A stretch of DNA of 64,000 nucleotides from Streptomyces chryseus (lineage in GTDB: Bacteria > Actinomycetota > Actinomycetes > Streptomycetales > Streptomycetaceae): the NCBI RefSeq assembly GCF_014650755.1, contig NZ_BMVO01000012.1, positions 1 through 64,000 on the forward strand, read 5' to 3'. This document shows, piece by piece, positions 46,249-55,076 of this stretch; position 1 is the first letter of the stretch; each line of letters starts with the position of its first letter. Position numbers and translations under genes: made by a program. The notes below the pieces were generated by a model. That model did not search any database and was not told where the DNA came from. It saw only the letters and a program-made list of their open reading frames with translations.

Positions 46249-47322
46249 ATGACGGAGCAGACGCTCGACCCGGTACGGCAGGAGCAGTTCGCGGAGCGGA
46301 TGCTTCACCTGCTCAACGACTCCTGCCTGGGGTACCTCTGCAGTCTCGGCCACCGCACGGGGCTCTTCGACGTCATGGCCGGTCTGCCGCCGTCGACGAG
46401 CGCGCAGATCGCCGAGGCCACGCGTCTCGACGAGCGGTACGTACGCGAGTGGCTCGGCGGCATGACCGTCGGCGGCTTCGTCGAGTACGACCCGGCGCAC
46501 GCCACCTACCGGCTGCCGCCCGAGCACGCCGCATCCCTCGTCCGCGCCGCGGGACCCGACAACCTCGCCTCCTTCATGCAGGATTTGGCGCTGCTGGGCA
46601 ATGTCGAGGACAAGGTGCTCGACTCCTTCCGCCGGGGCGGCGGCGTCCCGTACTCGGCGTACCCCCGCTTCCAGGAGCTCCAGGCCGAGGAGACGGCGCG
46701 GGTGTACGACGCGGCGCTCGTCGACGCGATCATCCCGCTGGTGCCCGGCCTCCCGGAGCGGCTGAGCGAGGGCATCGACGCGCTCGACATCGGCACCGGG
46801 CAGGGCCACGCCGTGAACGTGCTGGCCCGGGCGTTCCCGGCGAGTCGGTTCCTCGGCGTCGACATCTCCGACACCGGGATCGCGGCGGCGCGCGAGGAGG
46901 CGGAGCTGCTGGCGCTCGACAACGCCAGGTTCGTGGTGTCCGACACCGCCGAACTGGCCGGGTCGTACGACCTGATCACGGCCTTCGACGTGATCCACGA
47001 CCTGGCTCGCCCGGAGCGCGCACTGTCGGCCGTGGCCGGCGCGCTGCGGGAGGACGGGGTGTTCCTGATGGGCGACATCGCCGCCTCCAGCAGGCTGGAG
47101 GAGAACCTCGGCCACCCGCTCGGCCCGACCCTCTACACGTTCTCGGTCTTCTACTGCATGACCGTCTCGCTCGGCGAGGGCGGCGCCGGGCTCGGCACGG
47201 TCTGGGGCAGGCAGCGGGCGCTGCAGATGCTCGGCGAGGCCGGGTTCGACGATGTGCGGGTGCGTGAGGTGGAGGGCGACATCCTGAATGTCTACTACGT
47301 GGCCCGCACGTCCCGCCGCTGA
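46249..47322 (+). CDS. class I SAM-dependent methyltransferase with N-terminal winged helix
   Basis: A 357-residue protein similar in layout to mycobacterial Rv2258c. The N-terminus is a dimerising helical/winged domain (LNDSCLGYLCSLGHRTGLFDVMAGL, AQIAEATRLDERYVREWLGGMTVGGFVEY). The Rossmann domain has motif I ALDIGTGQGHAVNVLARAFP, then FLGVDISDTGI, FVVSDTAEL and DLITAFDVIHDLARPERAL. Relatives are often annotated as regulators or methyltransferases of natural products; the substrate is unknown. It is convergent with the SnoaL-like gene. Confidence 0.88.
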   Translation: MTEQTLDPVRQEQFAERMLHLLNDSCLGYLCSLGHRTGLFDVMAGLPPSTSAQIAEATRLDERYVREWLGGMTVGGFVEYDPAHATYRLPPEHAASLVRAAGPDNLASFMQDLALLGNVEDKVLDSFRRGGGVPYSAYPRFQELQAEETARVYDAALVDAIIPLVPGLPERLSEGIDALDIGTGQGHAVNVLARAFPASRFLGVDISDTGIAAAREEAELLALDNARFVVSDTAELAGSYDLITAFDVIHDLARPERALSAVAGALREDGVFLMGDIAASSRLEENLGHPLGPTLYTFSVFYCMTVSLGEGGAGLGTVWGRQRALQMLGEAGFDDVRVREVEGDILNVYYVARTSRR

Positions 47323-47378
47323 GCCGGCGCCCGGCCTCCGGGCCCGCCGGAGCGGCCCCGGCCCCTGGCGGGGTGACG

Positions 47379-47810
47379 TCAGACCGGGGCGTTCGGCAGG
47401 AGCCCGAGCTGGCCGAGGAAGTCGAGCTGGTCGAAGTAGAGCCGGTAGCTGACGATCTTGCCGTCCCGGACCGTCGCGATGTCGCACCCGCGCACCCTGA
47501 CGTCCCGGTGCGTCGGCTCCAGGCTCTCGCCGGAAGGCAGCACCAGCGGGCCGGTGTTCCTGCCGGTGAAGAAGCCCTCGTCGATCGCCGTGTCGCCCGA
47601 CTCGTGCTCGTACACCGACTCGTACACACTGTCCGGCAGTGCGTCCGTCATCTGACGCCAGTACTCACCGATGTTCTCCCGCCCCCGGACCTCCCCGTCG
47701 GGGGTGATGGCGACCGCGTCCTCCGCGAAACACTCCATGACGGCTTTCAGATCCGTGCCCGAGGTGAGCGCCTCCGTCAGCCGGTCCATGACTTCCCGTG
47801 CCTGCCCCAT
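47379..47810 (-). CDS. SnoaL-like / NTF2-fold protein
   Basis: A 143-residue cone-shaped alpha+beta-barrel protein: VMDRLTEALTSGTDLKAVMECFAEDAVAITPDGEVRGRENIGEYWRQM at the N-terminus and CDIATVRDGKIVSYRLYFDQLDFLGQLGL at the C-terminus, as in SnoaL-like polyketide cyclases and ketosteroid-isomerase relatives. Substrate unknown; the fold is a general one. GGAGGTGGATC precedes the ATG. It may be coexpressed with nothing else: neighbours converge or diverge. Confidence 0.88.
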   Translation of the reverse strand: MGQAREVMDRLTEALTSGTDLKAVMECFAEDAVAITPDGEVRGRENIGEYWRQMTDALPDSVYESVYEHESGDTAIDEGFFTGRNTGPLVLPSGESLEPTHRDVRVRGCDIATVRDGKIVSYRLYFDQLDFLGQLGLLPNAPV

Positions 47811-47948
47811 GATCCACCTCCAGATTCGGTGTGGTGCATATGGCGTGTTCGTCCCATTTTCCCATAGGGAAGCGACGCGTGCGAAGACCTGGCGGGCCCG
47901 GGCCGGAGCCGGAGTGCTCGACGGTCGGCGAGGCGGCGGCGGGGGCGG

Positions 47949-49202
47949 TCAGGTGAGGGTGAGCAGGGCGGCGATCGCCGGGCCGAAGGCGCCACCGAGC
48001 TGGTAGCACAGGTTGAACAGCCCGATCACCGTGGGGCGTTGGGACTCCGGGGCGGCCTGGGTCGCGTACACCGCGAGGTTCGCGTTGCCCAACGTGGTCG
48101 TGAGCACGGCCGCGGCCGCCGCGAGGAGGAGCAGCGGCGCCCAGGTGCTCACGGCGGCCGTCACCGGCGCCAGCGCGCCCAGGGTGAACAGGAGGGCCAG
48201 GACCCTGCGCCGGCCGAGCCGGGCGGAGACCGCGGCGAGGGCGAGGGAGACGAAGGAGCCGGTCAGCAGGGCGACGAGCTGGCCGGTGCCGATGGTGGCG
48301 GTGGACCAGTCGGTCCGGGCGGCGAGGAGCTGGGGGACCGCGAAGAGCAGCGTGAAGTACGACGTCGCCAGGGCGCACGCGGGCAGCGCGGCCAGCAGGA
48401 AGGCCGGCGTGCGCAGCAGCGCGGCCGGCACGAAGCCGTCGGGGCGGGTGCGGACGTGGGCCGCCAGGGCCGCACCCGCCGCGAGCGCCGCGCCGGCCGC
48501 CGGCAGCGGGTGGTGCGGCAGGAGGACCAGTGCGGTCGCCAGCGCCACCAGCAGTGATGCGCCGCGCGCGTCGAAGGGGGTGGCCGGGGGCGGCGTCGTA
48601 CGGGGAGCTCCCCGGGTCACGGCCGGAAGGGCCGCGAGCGCCAGTACGGAGACGGTGAGTGACACGCGCCAGGAGAACGCGTCGGCCAGCAGGGACCCGA
48701 GCAGGGGTCCGGCCGCGCCCAGCACGCCGAACCCGGCGGTGATGACGCCCATCCGGCGCACCGACCCCGCCAGGCTCATGGCCGAGGTGACGAGACCCGC
48801 GCCGCCCACCGCCTGCGCCGCCCGGCCCGGCAGGGCGAGCGCCATCCAGGGCGTGAGCGCCACGAGCAGGGTGCCGGACAGGACCAGGACCGTACTCACG
48901 CGCAGGGTGGCGCGCAGACCGCGGCGGCGCAGCAGGCTTGCCATCAGCGGGGTGCCGACCGCCATGGCCCACGCGAACACCGTGACGAGCCACGTGACCG
49001 ACGCCGTCCGGATCCCGAACGCGTCGGCCATGTCGGGAAGGATCAGGACCGGGCTGTTGGCGCCGGCGGCCACGGGCGTGGCGAGGAGCGCGAGCCAGAG
49101 GGCCGGGATCTGCCGCGCCGGTGCGGGGCCGGTCGGGGCGGTGGCGGCGGTGGGTGCGACGGCAGGGTGCGCGGGGGACTGGGCGGGGGCGCGTTCGGGC
49201 AT
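47949..49202 (-). CDS. MFS drug exporter
   Basis: A 417-residue major-facilitator protein with about twelve hydrophobic segments. The N-terminal half shows IPALWLALLATPVAAGANSPVLILPDMADAFGIR, TVFAWAMAVGTPLMASLLRRRGLRA as the A-loop, and GGAGLVTSAMSLAGSVRRMG near helix 5 (motif C-like). This is the layout of DHA1 exporters. It is divergent from a MarR regulator, with shared TCAACGTTGA operators between them, so export of the compound sensed by the MarR protein is likely. Confidence 0.92.
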   Translation of the reverse strand: MPERAPAQSPAHPAVAPTAATAPTGPAPARQIPALWLALLATPVAAGANSPVLILPDMADAFGIRTASVTWLVTVFAWAMAVGTPLMASLLRRRGLRATLRVSTVLVLSGTLLVALTPWMALALPGRAAQAVGGAGLVTSAMSLAGSVRRMGVITAGFGVLGAAGPLLGSLLADAFSWRVSLTVSVLALAALPAVTRGAPRTTPPPATPFDARGASLLVALATALVLLPHHPLPAAGAALAAGAALAAHVRTRPDGFVPAALLRTPAFLLAALPACALATSYFTLLFAVPQLLAARTDWSTATIGTGQLVALLTGSFVSLALAAVSARLGRRRVLALLFTLGALAPVTAAVSTWAPLLLLAAAAAVLTTTLGNANLAVYATQAAPESQRPTVIGLFNLCYQLGGAFGPAIAALLTLT

Positions 49203-49230
49203 GGGGACTCCCGTTGGTTCAGGCTTGATA

Positions 49231-49290
49231 ATCTCAACGTTGAGATAAAACAGGCTGCTCCTCTCAACGTCAAGTGTCTTAACGTTGAGA
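49231..49290. promoter_or_regulatory. MarR operators: repeated TCAACGTTGA boxes
   Basis: ATCTCAACGTTGAGAT at 49231-49246 is a perfect 16-bp palindrome; CTCAACGTCAAG (49263-49274) and TCTTAACGTTGAGA (49277-49290) are close copies, and ACGTTGAAG (about 49297-49305) is a half site. They lie between the divergent MFS and MarR genes and are spaced ~15-30 bases apart, so several dimers may bind. Confidence 0.85.
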
Positions 49291-49315
49291 TTCCGTACGT
49301 TGAAGGGAATGAGGC

Positions 49316-49828
49316 ATGAGCGACGCGGTGGACGCGATCATCGGCCAGTGGGTCGCCGAGCGGCCGGACCTGGAGGACGACCTGTGGCCCGTACAGGTCC
49401 TCGGGCGGCTCCAGCGCCTCGGCCGCGTCCTGGACAAGGAGTTCAGGACGTTCGCCGCCCAGCGCGGCCTCGAACTGGGGGAGGTCGACGTCCTCACCAC
49501 GCTCCAGCGCTCGGGCCCGCCGTACGCGCTGCCGGCCGGGGCGCTCCTCAAGGCCGCCATGGTGACCTCCGGCGCCATCACCAACCGCATCGACCGCATG
49601 GAGGCCAAGGGGCTGGTGGAGCGCGTCCGCGAGGAGAGCGGCGGCGACCGGCGCACGGTGCGGATCCGGCTCACCGAGCACGGGCACGAGGTCACCCGCG
49701 CGTACATGGCGGACCACCTGGCCAACGAGGCGCGCATGCTCGGCCCGCTGGGCCGCGAGGAGAGCGAGCGCCTCGCCGGTTCGCTGCGCGCGCTGCTGGT
49801 GTCCCTCGGGGACACGTCGATCGGCTAG
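49316..49828 (+). CDS. MarR family transcriptional regulator
   Basis: A 170-residue winged-helix regulator: VLGRLQRLGRVLDKEFRTFAAQRGLELGEVDVLTTLQRSGPPYALPAGALLKAAMVTSGAITNRIDRMEAKGLVERVREESGGDRRTVRIRLTEHG contains the dimerisation helix, the HTH (ALLKAAMVTSGAITNRIDRM) and the basic wing (ESGGDRRTVRI). A C-terminal pair of helices follows. It very probably represses itself and the divergent MFS exporter through the boxes at 49231-49290. The inducer is unknown. Confidence 0.93.
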   Translation: MSDAVDAIIGQWVAERPDLEDDLWPVQVLGRLQRLGRVLDKEFRTFAAQRGLELGEVDVLTTLQRSGPPYALPAGALLKAAMVTSGAITNRIDRMEAKGLVERVREESGGDRRTVRIRLTEHGHEVTRAYMADHLANEARMLGPLGREESERLAGSLRALLVSLGDTSIG

Positions 49829-49921
49829 GGGCGGGGCAACGCCCCCGGTCCGCCCCTCGAAGCCCCGCCGGGCAGGGCGCGCCGCTGTCCGGACGAAGCC
49901 CCGCCGGGCGAGGCTTCGCGG

Positions 49922-51094
49922 CTATCCGGCGGCCAGGCCCGTCTTCGCGCCCGCGCCGCACAGGGGGACCACCGTGGCGCCGGCCACCCGGCCCGGGTCC
50001 GCGGTGACCGCGGCCCAGCAGGCCGCCGCGGTCGACTCGACGAACAGCCCCCGGGCCGCGAGGTCCAGCTGGGCGGCTCGGATCCGCGGCTCGGTCACGG
50101 TCAGGAAGGTGCCGCCCGACTCCCGTACGGCGCGCAGGATCTGCGCGGCGCGCGGGGGCCGCGGGATGGCGATGCCCTCGGCGAGGGTCGGCCGCGCGGG
50201 CGCGGGCGACGCGCTGACGGCGAGGTCCTGCGCGCCCGCGTGGAAGGCCGCCGCCAGGGGCGACACCGCCTCGGCCTGTACGGCGACCAGTGCCGGGCGG
50301 CGGTCGACGAGCCCGTGGGCGTGCAGCTCGTTGACCGCGAGCCAGGCGCCGAGCAGCAGCGTGCCGTTGCCCACGGGGACGACGAGGGTGTCGGGGAGCC
50401 GGCCGCCGAGGTCCTCCCACAGTTCGTAGACGTACGTCTTGGTGCCGTGCAGGAAGAACGGGTTGTGGACGTGGCTCGCGTAGAAGGTGCCGGGCTCGTC
50501 GGCCGCCGCCCGGCCGGCGACCGCCGCCGCCTCGCGGTCGCCGGGGACCAGGACGACGTGGGCGCCGTGTGCCCGGATCTGCTCGGTCTTCTTGGGCGAG
50601 GTCGCCTCGGGGACGTACACCGCGCAGGGCAGTGCGGCCCGCGCGCAGTACGCCGCGACGGCCGTCCCCGCGTTGCCGCTGCTGTCCGCGACGACGCGGG
50701 CCACCCGGCCGGGGCCGAGGCGGCGGGCGAGTTCCACGAGCATGACCGCGCCACGGTCCTTGAAGGACAGCGTCGGCATCAGGAAGTCGAGTTTGGCCGA
50801 AACGTGGTCGGTGAGGGGGACGAGCGGAGTGCGGCCTTCCCCGAGCGTCAGGCCGCCCGCCGGTCCGGCGAGCGGCAGCGCCTCTTCGTAACGCCAGAGT
50901 GAATTCACCCGGCCCGCGAGGGACTTCAGCGGTACCGGGGAGGAGGGCGCGAAGTCGAGATCCCAGGTGCCGCCGCAGGTGGGACAGCGCCAGGCCGGGG
51001 ATTCGACCGGAGCGTGTGAGCCGTCGGCCGGGCAGCGGTACGCCAGGGGCGCGGGCCGAGCCGCCGAAGGGGCCGAAGCTGTCGGGGTCCTCAT
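49922..51094 (-). CDS. threonine-synthase-like PLP-dependent enzyme
   Basis: A 390-residue fold-type II PLP enzyme. The N-terminus carries a zinc-ribbon-like pair CPADG...CPTCGGTW as in the archaeal/plant-type threonine synthases. PLP Lys is in LSFKDRGAVMLV, the phosphate loop is SSGNAGTAVAAY, and GNGTLLLGAW and PLCGAGAKTGLAAG are the second phosphate loop region. A true thrC normally lies with hom and thrB; this copy is alone, so its substrate could be a threonine-like amino acid. It may be a paralogue. Confidence 0.85.
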   Translation of the reverse strand: MRTPTASAPSAARPAPLAYRCPADGSHAPVESPAWRCPTCGGTWDLDFAPSSPVPLKSLAGRVNSLWRYEEALPLAGPAGGLTLGEGRTPLVPLTDHVSAKLDFLMPTLSFKDRGAVMLVELARRLGPGRVARVVADSSGNAGTAVAAYCARAALPCAVYVPEATSPKKTEQIRAHGAHVVLVPGDREAAAVAGRAAADEPGTFYASHVHNPFFLHGTKTYVYELWEDLGGRLPDTLVVPVGNGTLLLGAWLAVNELHAHGLVDRRPALVAVQAEAVSPLAAAFHAGAQDLAVSASPAPARPTLAEGIAIPRPPRAAQILRAVRESGGTFLTVTEPRIRAAQLDLAARGLFVESTAAACWAAVTADPGRVAGATVVPLCGAGAKTGLAAG

Positions 51095-51346
51095 GGCGGA
51101 AGCCTAGGCGGCGCGGTGATCCGCGCGGGCTCGTGTCGGCTGTGTGGCAGGCGTATTGCGGGACCGATTTGACTCTTGTGGGATTCCTATGGATGCGTCA
51201 ATCTTTCGCCTGTCGGCAAGGCGTGGGAAACGACGCGGACTCCGCAGCGTTTGTTTGTCATGCTCCTGTCGTGCCGCCGTACCGCGTACCGCCGCACCGC
51301 CGCACCACCCCCCACCAGCGCACCGCCAATGAGGAGGACCCCTCAC

Positions 51347-52918
51347 ATGTCCGTGATGCGTAGTTCCCGGCGAAGAGTTGTCGCAGTCAGTGCCACCGCC
51401 GTCGCAGCCCTCGCGCTCGGCGCGGCCTCCGCCCTCCCCGCCAGTGCGGCCGACGCCGCCGAAGGGCGGATCCTGAACGCCGGAGCCCCCGGCACCATCG
51501 CGGGCAGCTACATCGTGACCCTCGACGAGGCGGCGGCCGACGCCGGTTCGGCGGAGGGCAGGGCGCTGGCCAAGGAGTACGGCGCCAAGATCAAGAAGAC
51601 GTACACCGCGGCTCTCAACGGGTACGCCGTCGAGCTGTCCGAGGCGCAGGCGAAGAAGTTCGCCGCCGACCCGGCCGTCGACGCCGTCGTGCAGAACCGC
51701 ACCTTCACCGTCAGCGCGACCCAGCCCAACCCGCCGTCCTGGGGCCTGGACCGCATCGACCAGAAGGCCCTCCCGCTGAACCAGAGCTACACCTACCCGG
51801 ACACCGCCGGTGAGGGCGTCACGGCGTACGTCATCGACACCGGCGTACGCATCACCCACAGCGACTTCGGCGGCCGTGCCTCCTACGGCTACGACGCCAT
51901 CGACAACGACAACACCGCGCAGGACGGCCACGGCCACGGCACCCACGTCGCCGGCACGGTCGCGGGCGGCGCGTACGGCGTCGCCAAGAAGGCCAAGGTC
52001 GTCGGCGTCCGCGTCCTCAACAACCAGGGCTCGGGTACGACCGCCCAGGTCGTCGCGGGCATCGACTGGGTGACGAAGAACGCCGTGAAGCCGGCCGTCG
52101 CGAACATGAGCCTCGGCGGCGGCGCCGACGCCGCCCTCGACACGGCCGTACGCAACTCCATAGCCTCCGGCGTCACCTACGCGGTCGCCGCCGGCAACGA
52201 GAGCACCGACGCCTCCACCAAGTCGCCCGCCCGGGTGGCCGAGGCGATCACGGTCGGCGCCACCACCAACACGGACGCCAAGGCCAGCTACTCCAACTAC
52301 GGCAGCATCCTCGACATCTTCGCGCCGGGCTCGTCGATCACCTCGGCCTGGAACACCAGCGACTCGGCGACGAACTCCATCTCCGGTACGTCGATGGCCT
52401 CCCCGCACGTCGCCGGCGCGGCCGCCCTGTACCTCGCGGCCAACAAGACCGCCACCCCGGCCCAGGTCTCCGGCGCGCTGACCTCGGCCGCCACCACGGG
52501 CGTCGTGACGAGCCCGGGAACCGGTTCGCCGAACCGTCTGCTGTACGTCGGCACCGGCACGACCCCGCCGCCCGGCAAGAAGTTCGAGAACCTCACCGAC
52601 TACGCGATCAGCGACAACGCCACCGCCGAGTCCCCGGTCACCGTCAGCGGCATCACGGGCAACGCGCCCGCGACGCTGAGCGTGCCGGTCGACATCAAGC
52701 ACACGTACATCGGTGACCTCAAGGTCGACCTGATCGCCCCCGACGGCACGGCGTACCCCCTCAAGGGCTACGGCACCGGTGGCAGCAGCGACAACCTGAT
52801 CACCACGTACACGGTCAACGCCTCGTCCGAGGTGGCCAACGGCACGTGGAAGCTGCGGGTCAGCGACAACGCGGCGTACGACACGGGCAAGATCGACTCG
52901 TGGGCGCTGCAGTTCTGA
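51347..52918 (+). CDS. secreted S8 subtilisin-like peptidase with P domain
   Basis: A 523-residue preproprotease. Signal peptide ~1-40 (VVAVSATAVAALALGAASALPASA), inhibitor I9 prodomain (IAGSYIVTLDEAAADAG...NGYAVELSEAQAKKFAADPAVDAVVQN), then the catalytic domain with Asp164 (YVIDTGVRI), His200 (DGHGHGTHVAGT), oxyanion Asn (AAGNES) and Ser349 (SGTSMASPHVAG). Residues ~410-523 form a proprotein-convertase P domain (TVSGITGNAPATLSVPVDIKHTYIGDLKVDL). Length and order match Streptomyces subtilases. ATG 51347 follows GAGGAGG by nine bases; an open frame extends to 51176. Confidence 0.95.
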   Translation: MSVMRSSRRRVVAVSATAVAALALGAASALPASAADAAEGRILNAGAPGTIAGSYIVTLDEAAADAGSAEGRALAKEYGAKIKKTYTAALNGYAVELSEAQAKKFAADPAVDAVVQNRTFTVSATQPNPPSWGLDRIDQKALPLNQSYTYPDTAGEGVTAYVIDTGVRITHSDFGGRASYGYDAIDNDNTAQDGHGHGTHVAGTVAGGAYGVAKKAKVVGVRVLNNQGSGTTAQVVAGIDWVTKNAVKPAVANMSLGGGADAALDTAVRNSIASGVTYAVAAGNESTDASTKSPARVAEAITVGATTNTDAKASYSNYGSILDIFAPGSSITSAWNTSDSATNSISGTSMASPHVAGAAALYLAANKTATPAQVSGALTSAATTGVVTSPGTGSPNRLLYVGTGTTPPPGKKFENLTDYAISDNATAESPVTVSGITGNAPATLSVPVDIKHTYIGDLKVDLIAPDGTAYPLKGYGTGGSSDNLITTYTVNASSEVANGTWKLRVSDNAAYDTGKIDSWALQF

Positions 52919-52936
52919 CGCGCTGAACGGATGAGC

Positions 52937-52963
52937 GGGGGCGGTCGCCGGGGCGGCCGCCCC
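52937..52963 (+). terminator. hairpin after the subtilase gene
   Basis: GGGGCGGTCGCC (52937-52948) pairs with GGCGGCCGCCCC (52952-52963) with one G-U pair. Confidence 0.75.
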
Positions 52964-53257
52964 TTGCGCGCGCCCGTACACCGGCCTGCCCCTGCCCCCG
53001 CCCGTCCGCGAGCCGACGCGCCGCGTACGCCCGGGCCCTGACGCTGCGTCGTCGGACTGGGGTGCGGCGGGCGGAGAAGGGGGCGAAGCCACGCGGAGGC
53101 CGACTCGGGTCGCGGGGCGGGGTTCCGTCCGCTATACCCCCGTAAGCCCCTGCGTAAAGACAAGTCATCACTTCGGGTGAAACTTTGGCCTGCGCTTGCG
53201 GTCAACAACCCACGGTTGCCAGGCTGTTGCTGTCTGTCAACCTGATGGGAGTGGCCA
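52964..53257. promoter_or_regulatory. intergenic region before the GntR gene
   Basis: No ORF is supported. The last ~100 bases are less GC-rich and contain GTCAAC, GTTGCC and GTCAACC repeats around 53200-53245 and a TATACC box at 53134-53139, probably the GntR promoter with possible self-binding sites. Confidence 0.45.
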
Positions 53258-54010
53258 GTGACATTCGGTGAGCAGCCGGCCTATCTGCGCGTCGCCGGCG
53301 ATCTGCGGCAGAAGATCGTCGACGGTTCCCTGCCACCTCACACTCGGCTCCCGTCGCAGGCCCGCATCCGCCAGGAGTACGGCGTCTCCGACACCGTGGC
53401 GCTGGAGGCCCGGAAGGTCCTGATGGCGGAAGGCCTGGTGGAAGGCCGTTCCGGCTCCGGTACGTACGTACGGGAGCAGCCCGTCCCGCGCCGCGTCTCC
53501 CGAGGGGGCTATCGCGGGACGGTGCCGCCCACGCCCTTCCGGCAGGAGCAGTCGGAGGCCGGCGCGCGCGGCACCTGGGAATCCAGCAGCGAGCAGGAGG
53601 AGGCCGCCGCGTCCATCGCCAAGCGGCTCGGCGTCCAGGAGGGCGACCGGGTGATGCGCACGCGGTACGTCTTCAGGGACGCGGGCGAGGCGATGATGCT
53701 CTCCACCTCCTGGGAGCCCCTGGCGGTGACGGGGCGTACGCCCGTGATGCTGCCGGAGGAGGGGCCGCTGGCCGGCTGCGGCGTCGTCGAGCGGATGGCG
53801 GCCATCGACATCGTCGTGGACAACGTGGTGGAGGAGGTCGGCACGCGCCCCGGGCTCGCCGAGGAGCTGCTGCGGCTCGGCGGCGTCCCGGGGCACGCGG
53901 TGCTGGTCATCGAGCGGACGTACTACGCGTCCGGGATGGCGGTGGAGACGGCCGACGTGGTGGTCCCGGCCGACCGCTACCGGATCGCCTACCACCTGCC
54001 CGTGAAGTGA
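53258..54010 (+). CDS. GntR/HutC family regulator with UTRA domain
   Basis: A 250-residue regulator. The N-terminal HTH is PAYLRVAGDLRQKIVDGSLPPHTRLPSQARIRQEYGVSDTVALEARKVLMAEGLVEGRSGSGTYV; the C-terminal UTRA effector domain (~95-250) has LGVQEGDRVMRTRYVFRDAGEAMMLSTSWEPL and a late RTYYASGMAVETADVVVPADRYRIAY. UTRA binds small sugars, amino acids or phosphates. The target is not adjacent. GTG 53258 follows GGGAGTGGCCA. Confidence 0.93.
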   Translation: MTFGEQPAYLRVAGDLRQKIVDGSLPPHTRLPSQARIRQEYGVSDTVALEARKVLMAEGLVEGRSGSGTYVREQPVPRRVSRGGYRGTVPPTPFRQEQSEAGARGTWESSSEQEEAAASIAKRLGVQEGDRVMRTRYVFRDAGEAMMLSTSWEPLAVTGRTPVMLPEEGPLAGCGVVERMAAIDIVVDNVVEEVGTRPGLAEELLRLGGVPGHAVLVIERTYYASGMAVETADVVVPADRYRIAYHLPVK

Positions 54011-54161
54011 CCGGGGGCGGGCCGGGTGCGGTGGCGGCCGGATGGGCGGGCAACGGGCAACGGGCCCCGGGCGGAAGGGAGTTCGGGGTGGCGGGCGGCC
54101 GGCGGCTGACTCCGCGGTAGCGGTGGGCCGGCGTCCGGGGGCGCGCCGAGGCGTGGGGGGA

Positions 54162-54187
54162 GGGGCGCACTTTTCGGGGTGCGCCCC
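54162..54187 (+). terminator. hairpin after the GntR gene
   Basis: GGGGCGCAC (54162-54170) pairs with GTGCGCCCC (54179-54187). Downstream to 54326 is promoter for the next gene; two ATGCGTA copies lie at about 54202 and 54223. Confidence 0.75.
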
Positions 54188-54326
54188 CTTCGGCATGGCT
54201 GGATGCGTACCTCTTTGTGTAAATGCGTATCCGCTGAGTAAAGGTCAGGCGTACGCTCGGGCATATGCGGATTGCGGTTTCCTGGAGATCCTTAGAGGCG
54301 AGTGCACCGGCGGACAGGAGCGCGAA

Positions 54327-54506
54327 GTGAACGACAGCGGCGCTGTGCTCCCCTGGCTGGTCATACGGCAGGACGACAACGGCAACCGTTACCGCGTCGG
54401 CCGGTACGCGACGAGGGCCGAGGCGCAGAAGATGGCCGACAGCCTCGACGCCCGCGGCCACAAGCAGCTCTACTGGGTCGAGCGGATAGGGCAGAGCGTC
54501 CAGTAG
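54327..54506 (+). CDS. SPOR-domain miniprotein
   Basis: A 59-residue protein: LPWLVIRQDDNGNRYRVGRYATRAEAQKMADSLDARGHKQLYWVERI matches a single SPOR-like domain as seen in small Streptomyces hypotheticals. SPOR domains bind denuded glycan strands, but with no signal or membrane anchor this one is cytoplasmic, so the domain may serve another purpose. GTG 54327 has AGGAG at good spacing; the frame extends to 54042 without homology. Confidence 0.82.
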   Translation: MNDSGAVLPWLVIRQDDNGNRYRVGRYATRAEAQKMADSLDARGHKQLYWVERIGQSVQ

Positions 54507-54537
54507 GACCACCATGCGCCGGGCGCTGTGGACGCCG

Positions 54538-54543
54538 TAGGCT
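54538..54543 (+). promoter_or_regulatory. -10 box TAGGCT of a leaderless NUDIX gene
   Basis: TAGGCT ends six bases before ATG 54550; there is no ribosome site, which supports a leaderless transcript. Confidence 0.55.
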
Positions 54544-54549
54544 CCGGCC

Positions 54550-54969
54550 ATGACTGATCGTGTCGTGGTGGTGGGCGCCGCCCTGTTCGACGAGGGCCGG
54601 CTGCTGGCCGCGCGTCGCAGCGCCCCGCCCGAGCTGGCCGGCCGCTGGGAGCTGCCCGGCGGCAAGGTGGAGCCCGGTGAGACCCCGCCGCAGGCGCTCG
54701 TACGGGAACTGCGCGAAGAGCTGGGCGTCGAGGCGGACGCCGTGGAGCGCATCCCCGGCGAGTGGCCGCTCAAGCCCGGCTACGTCCTGCACGTGTGGAC
54801 CGCCCGGCTGCTGTCCGGCACGCCCCGCCCCCTCCAGGACCACGACGACCTGCGCTGGCTCGGTCCGCACGAGGCGGACAGCGTGGACTGGCTCCCCCAG
54901 GACCGCCCCGCCGTCGCCGAGGCGGTGCGCCGTCTGAGCGCGCTGCCGGGGTCCGCCGCGCAGGCCTGA
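54550..54969 (+). CDS. MutT-like NUDIX hydrolase
   Basis: A 139-residue NUDIX hydrolase. The box is GGKVEPGETPPQALVRELREELGV, with the E-x-x-E-E metal ligands. The start (VVVVGAALFDEGRLLAARRSAPPELAGRWELPGG) is typical of MutT/8-oxo-dGTP diphosphatase-like proteins, so nucleotide-pool cleaning is probable, though the substrate is unproven. Leaderless start. Confidence 0.93.
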   Translation: MTDRVVVVGAALFDEGRLLAARRSAPPELAGRWELPGGKVEPGETPPQALVRELREELGVEADAVERIPGEWPLKPGYVLHVWTARLLSGTPRPLQDHDDLRWLGPHEADSVDWLPQDRPAVAEAVRRLSALPGSAAQA

Positions 54970-55064
54970 CGCCGCGTCGCCGGGCCCCGCTGCCCGGGGC
55001 GTGCGAGGAACGTCCGTACGCCGTTCGTGCCACAGTGCGTCCGGGTCGGGGATAGCCGCGACCG

Positions 55065-55070
55065 TATATC
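55065..55070 (+). promoter_or_regulatory. -10 box TATATC of a leaderless HATPase gene
   Basis: TATATC ends six bases before GTG 55077. GGGTAT directly before the start is an alternative box but is too close. Confidence 0.5.
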
Positions 55071-55076
55071 GGGTAT

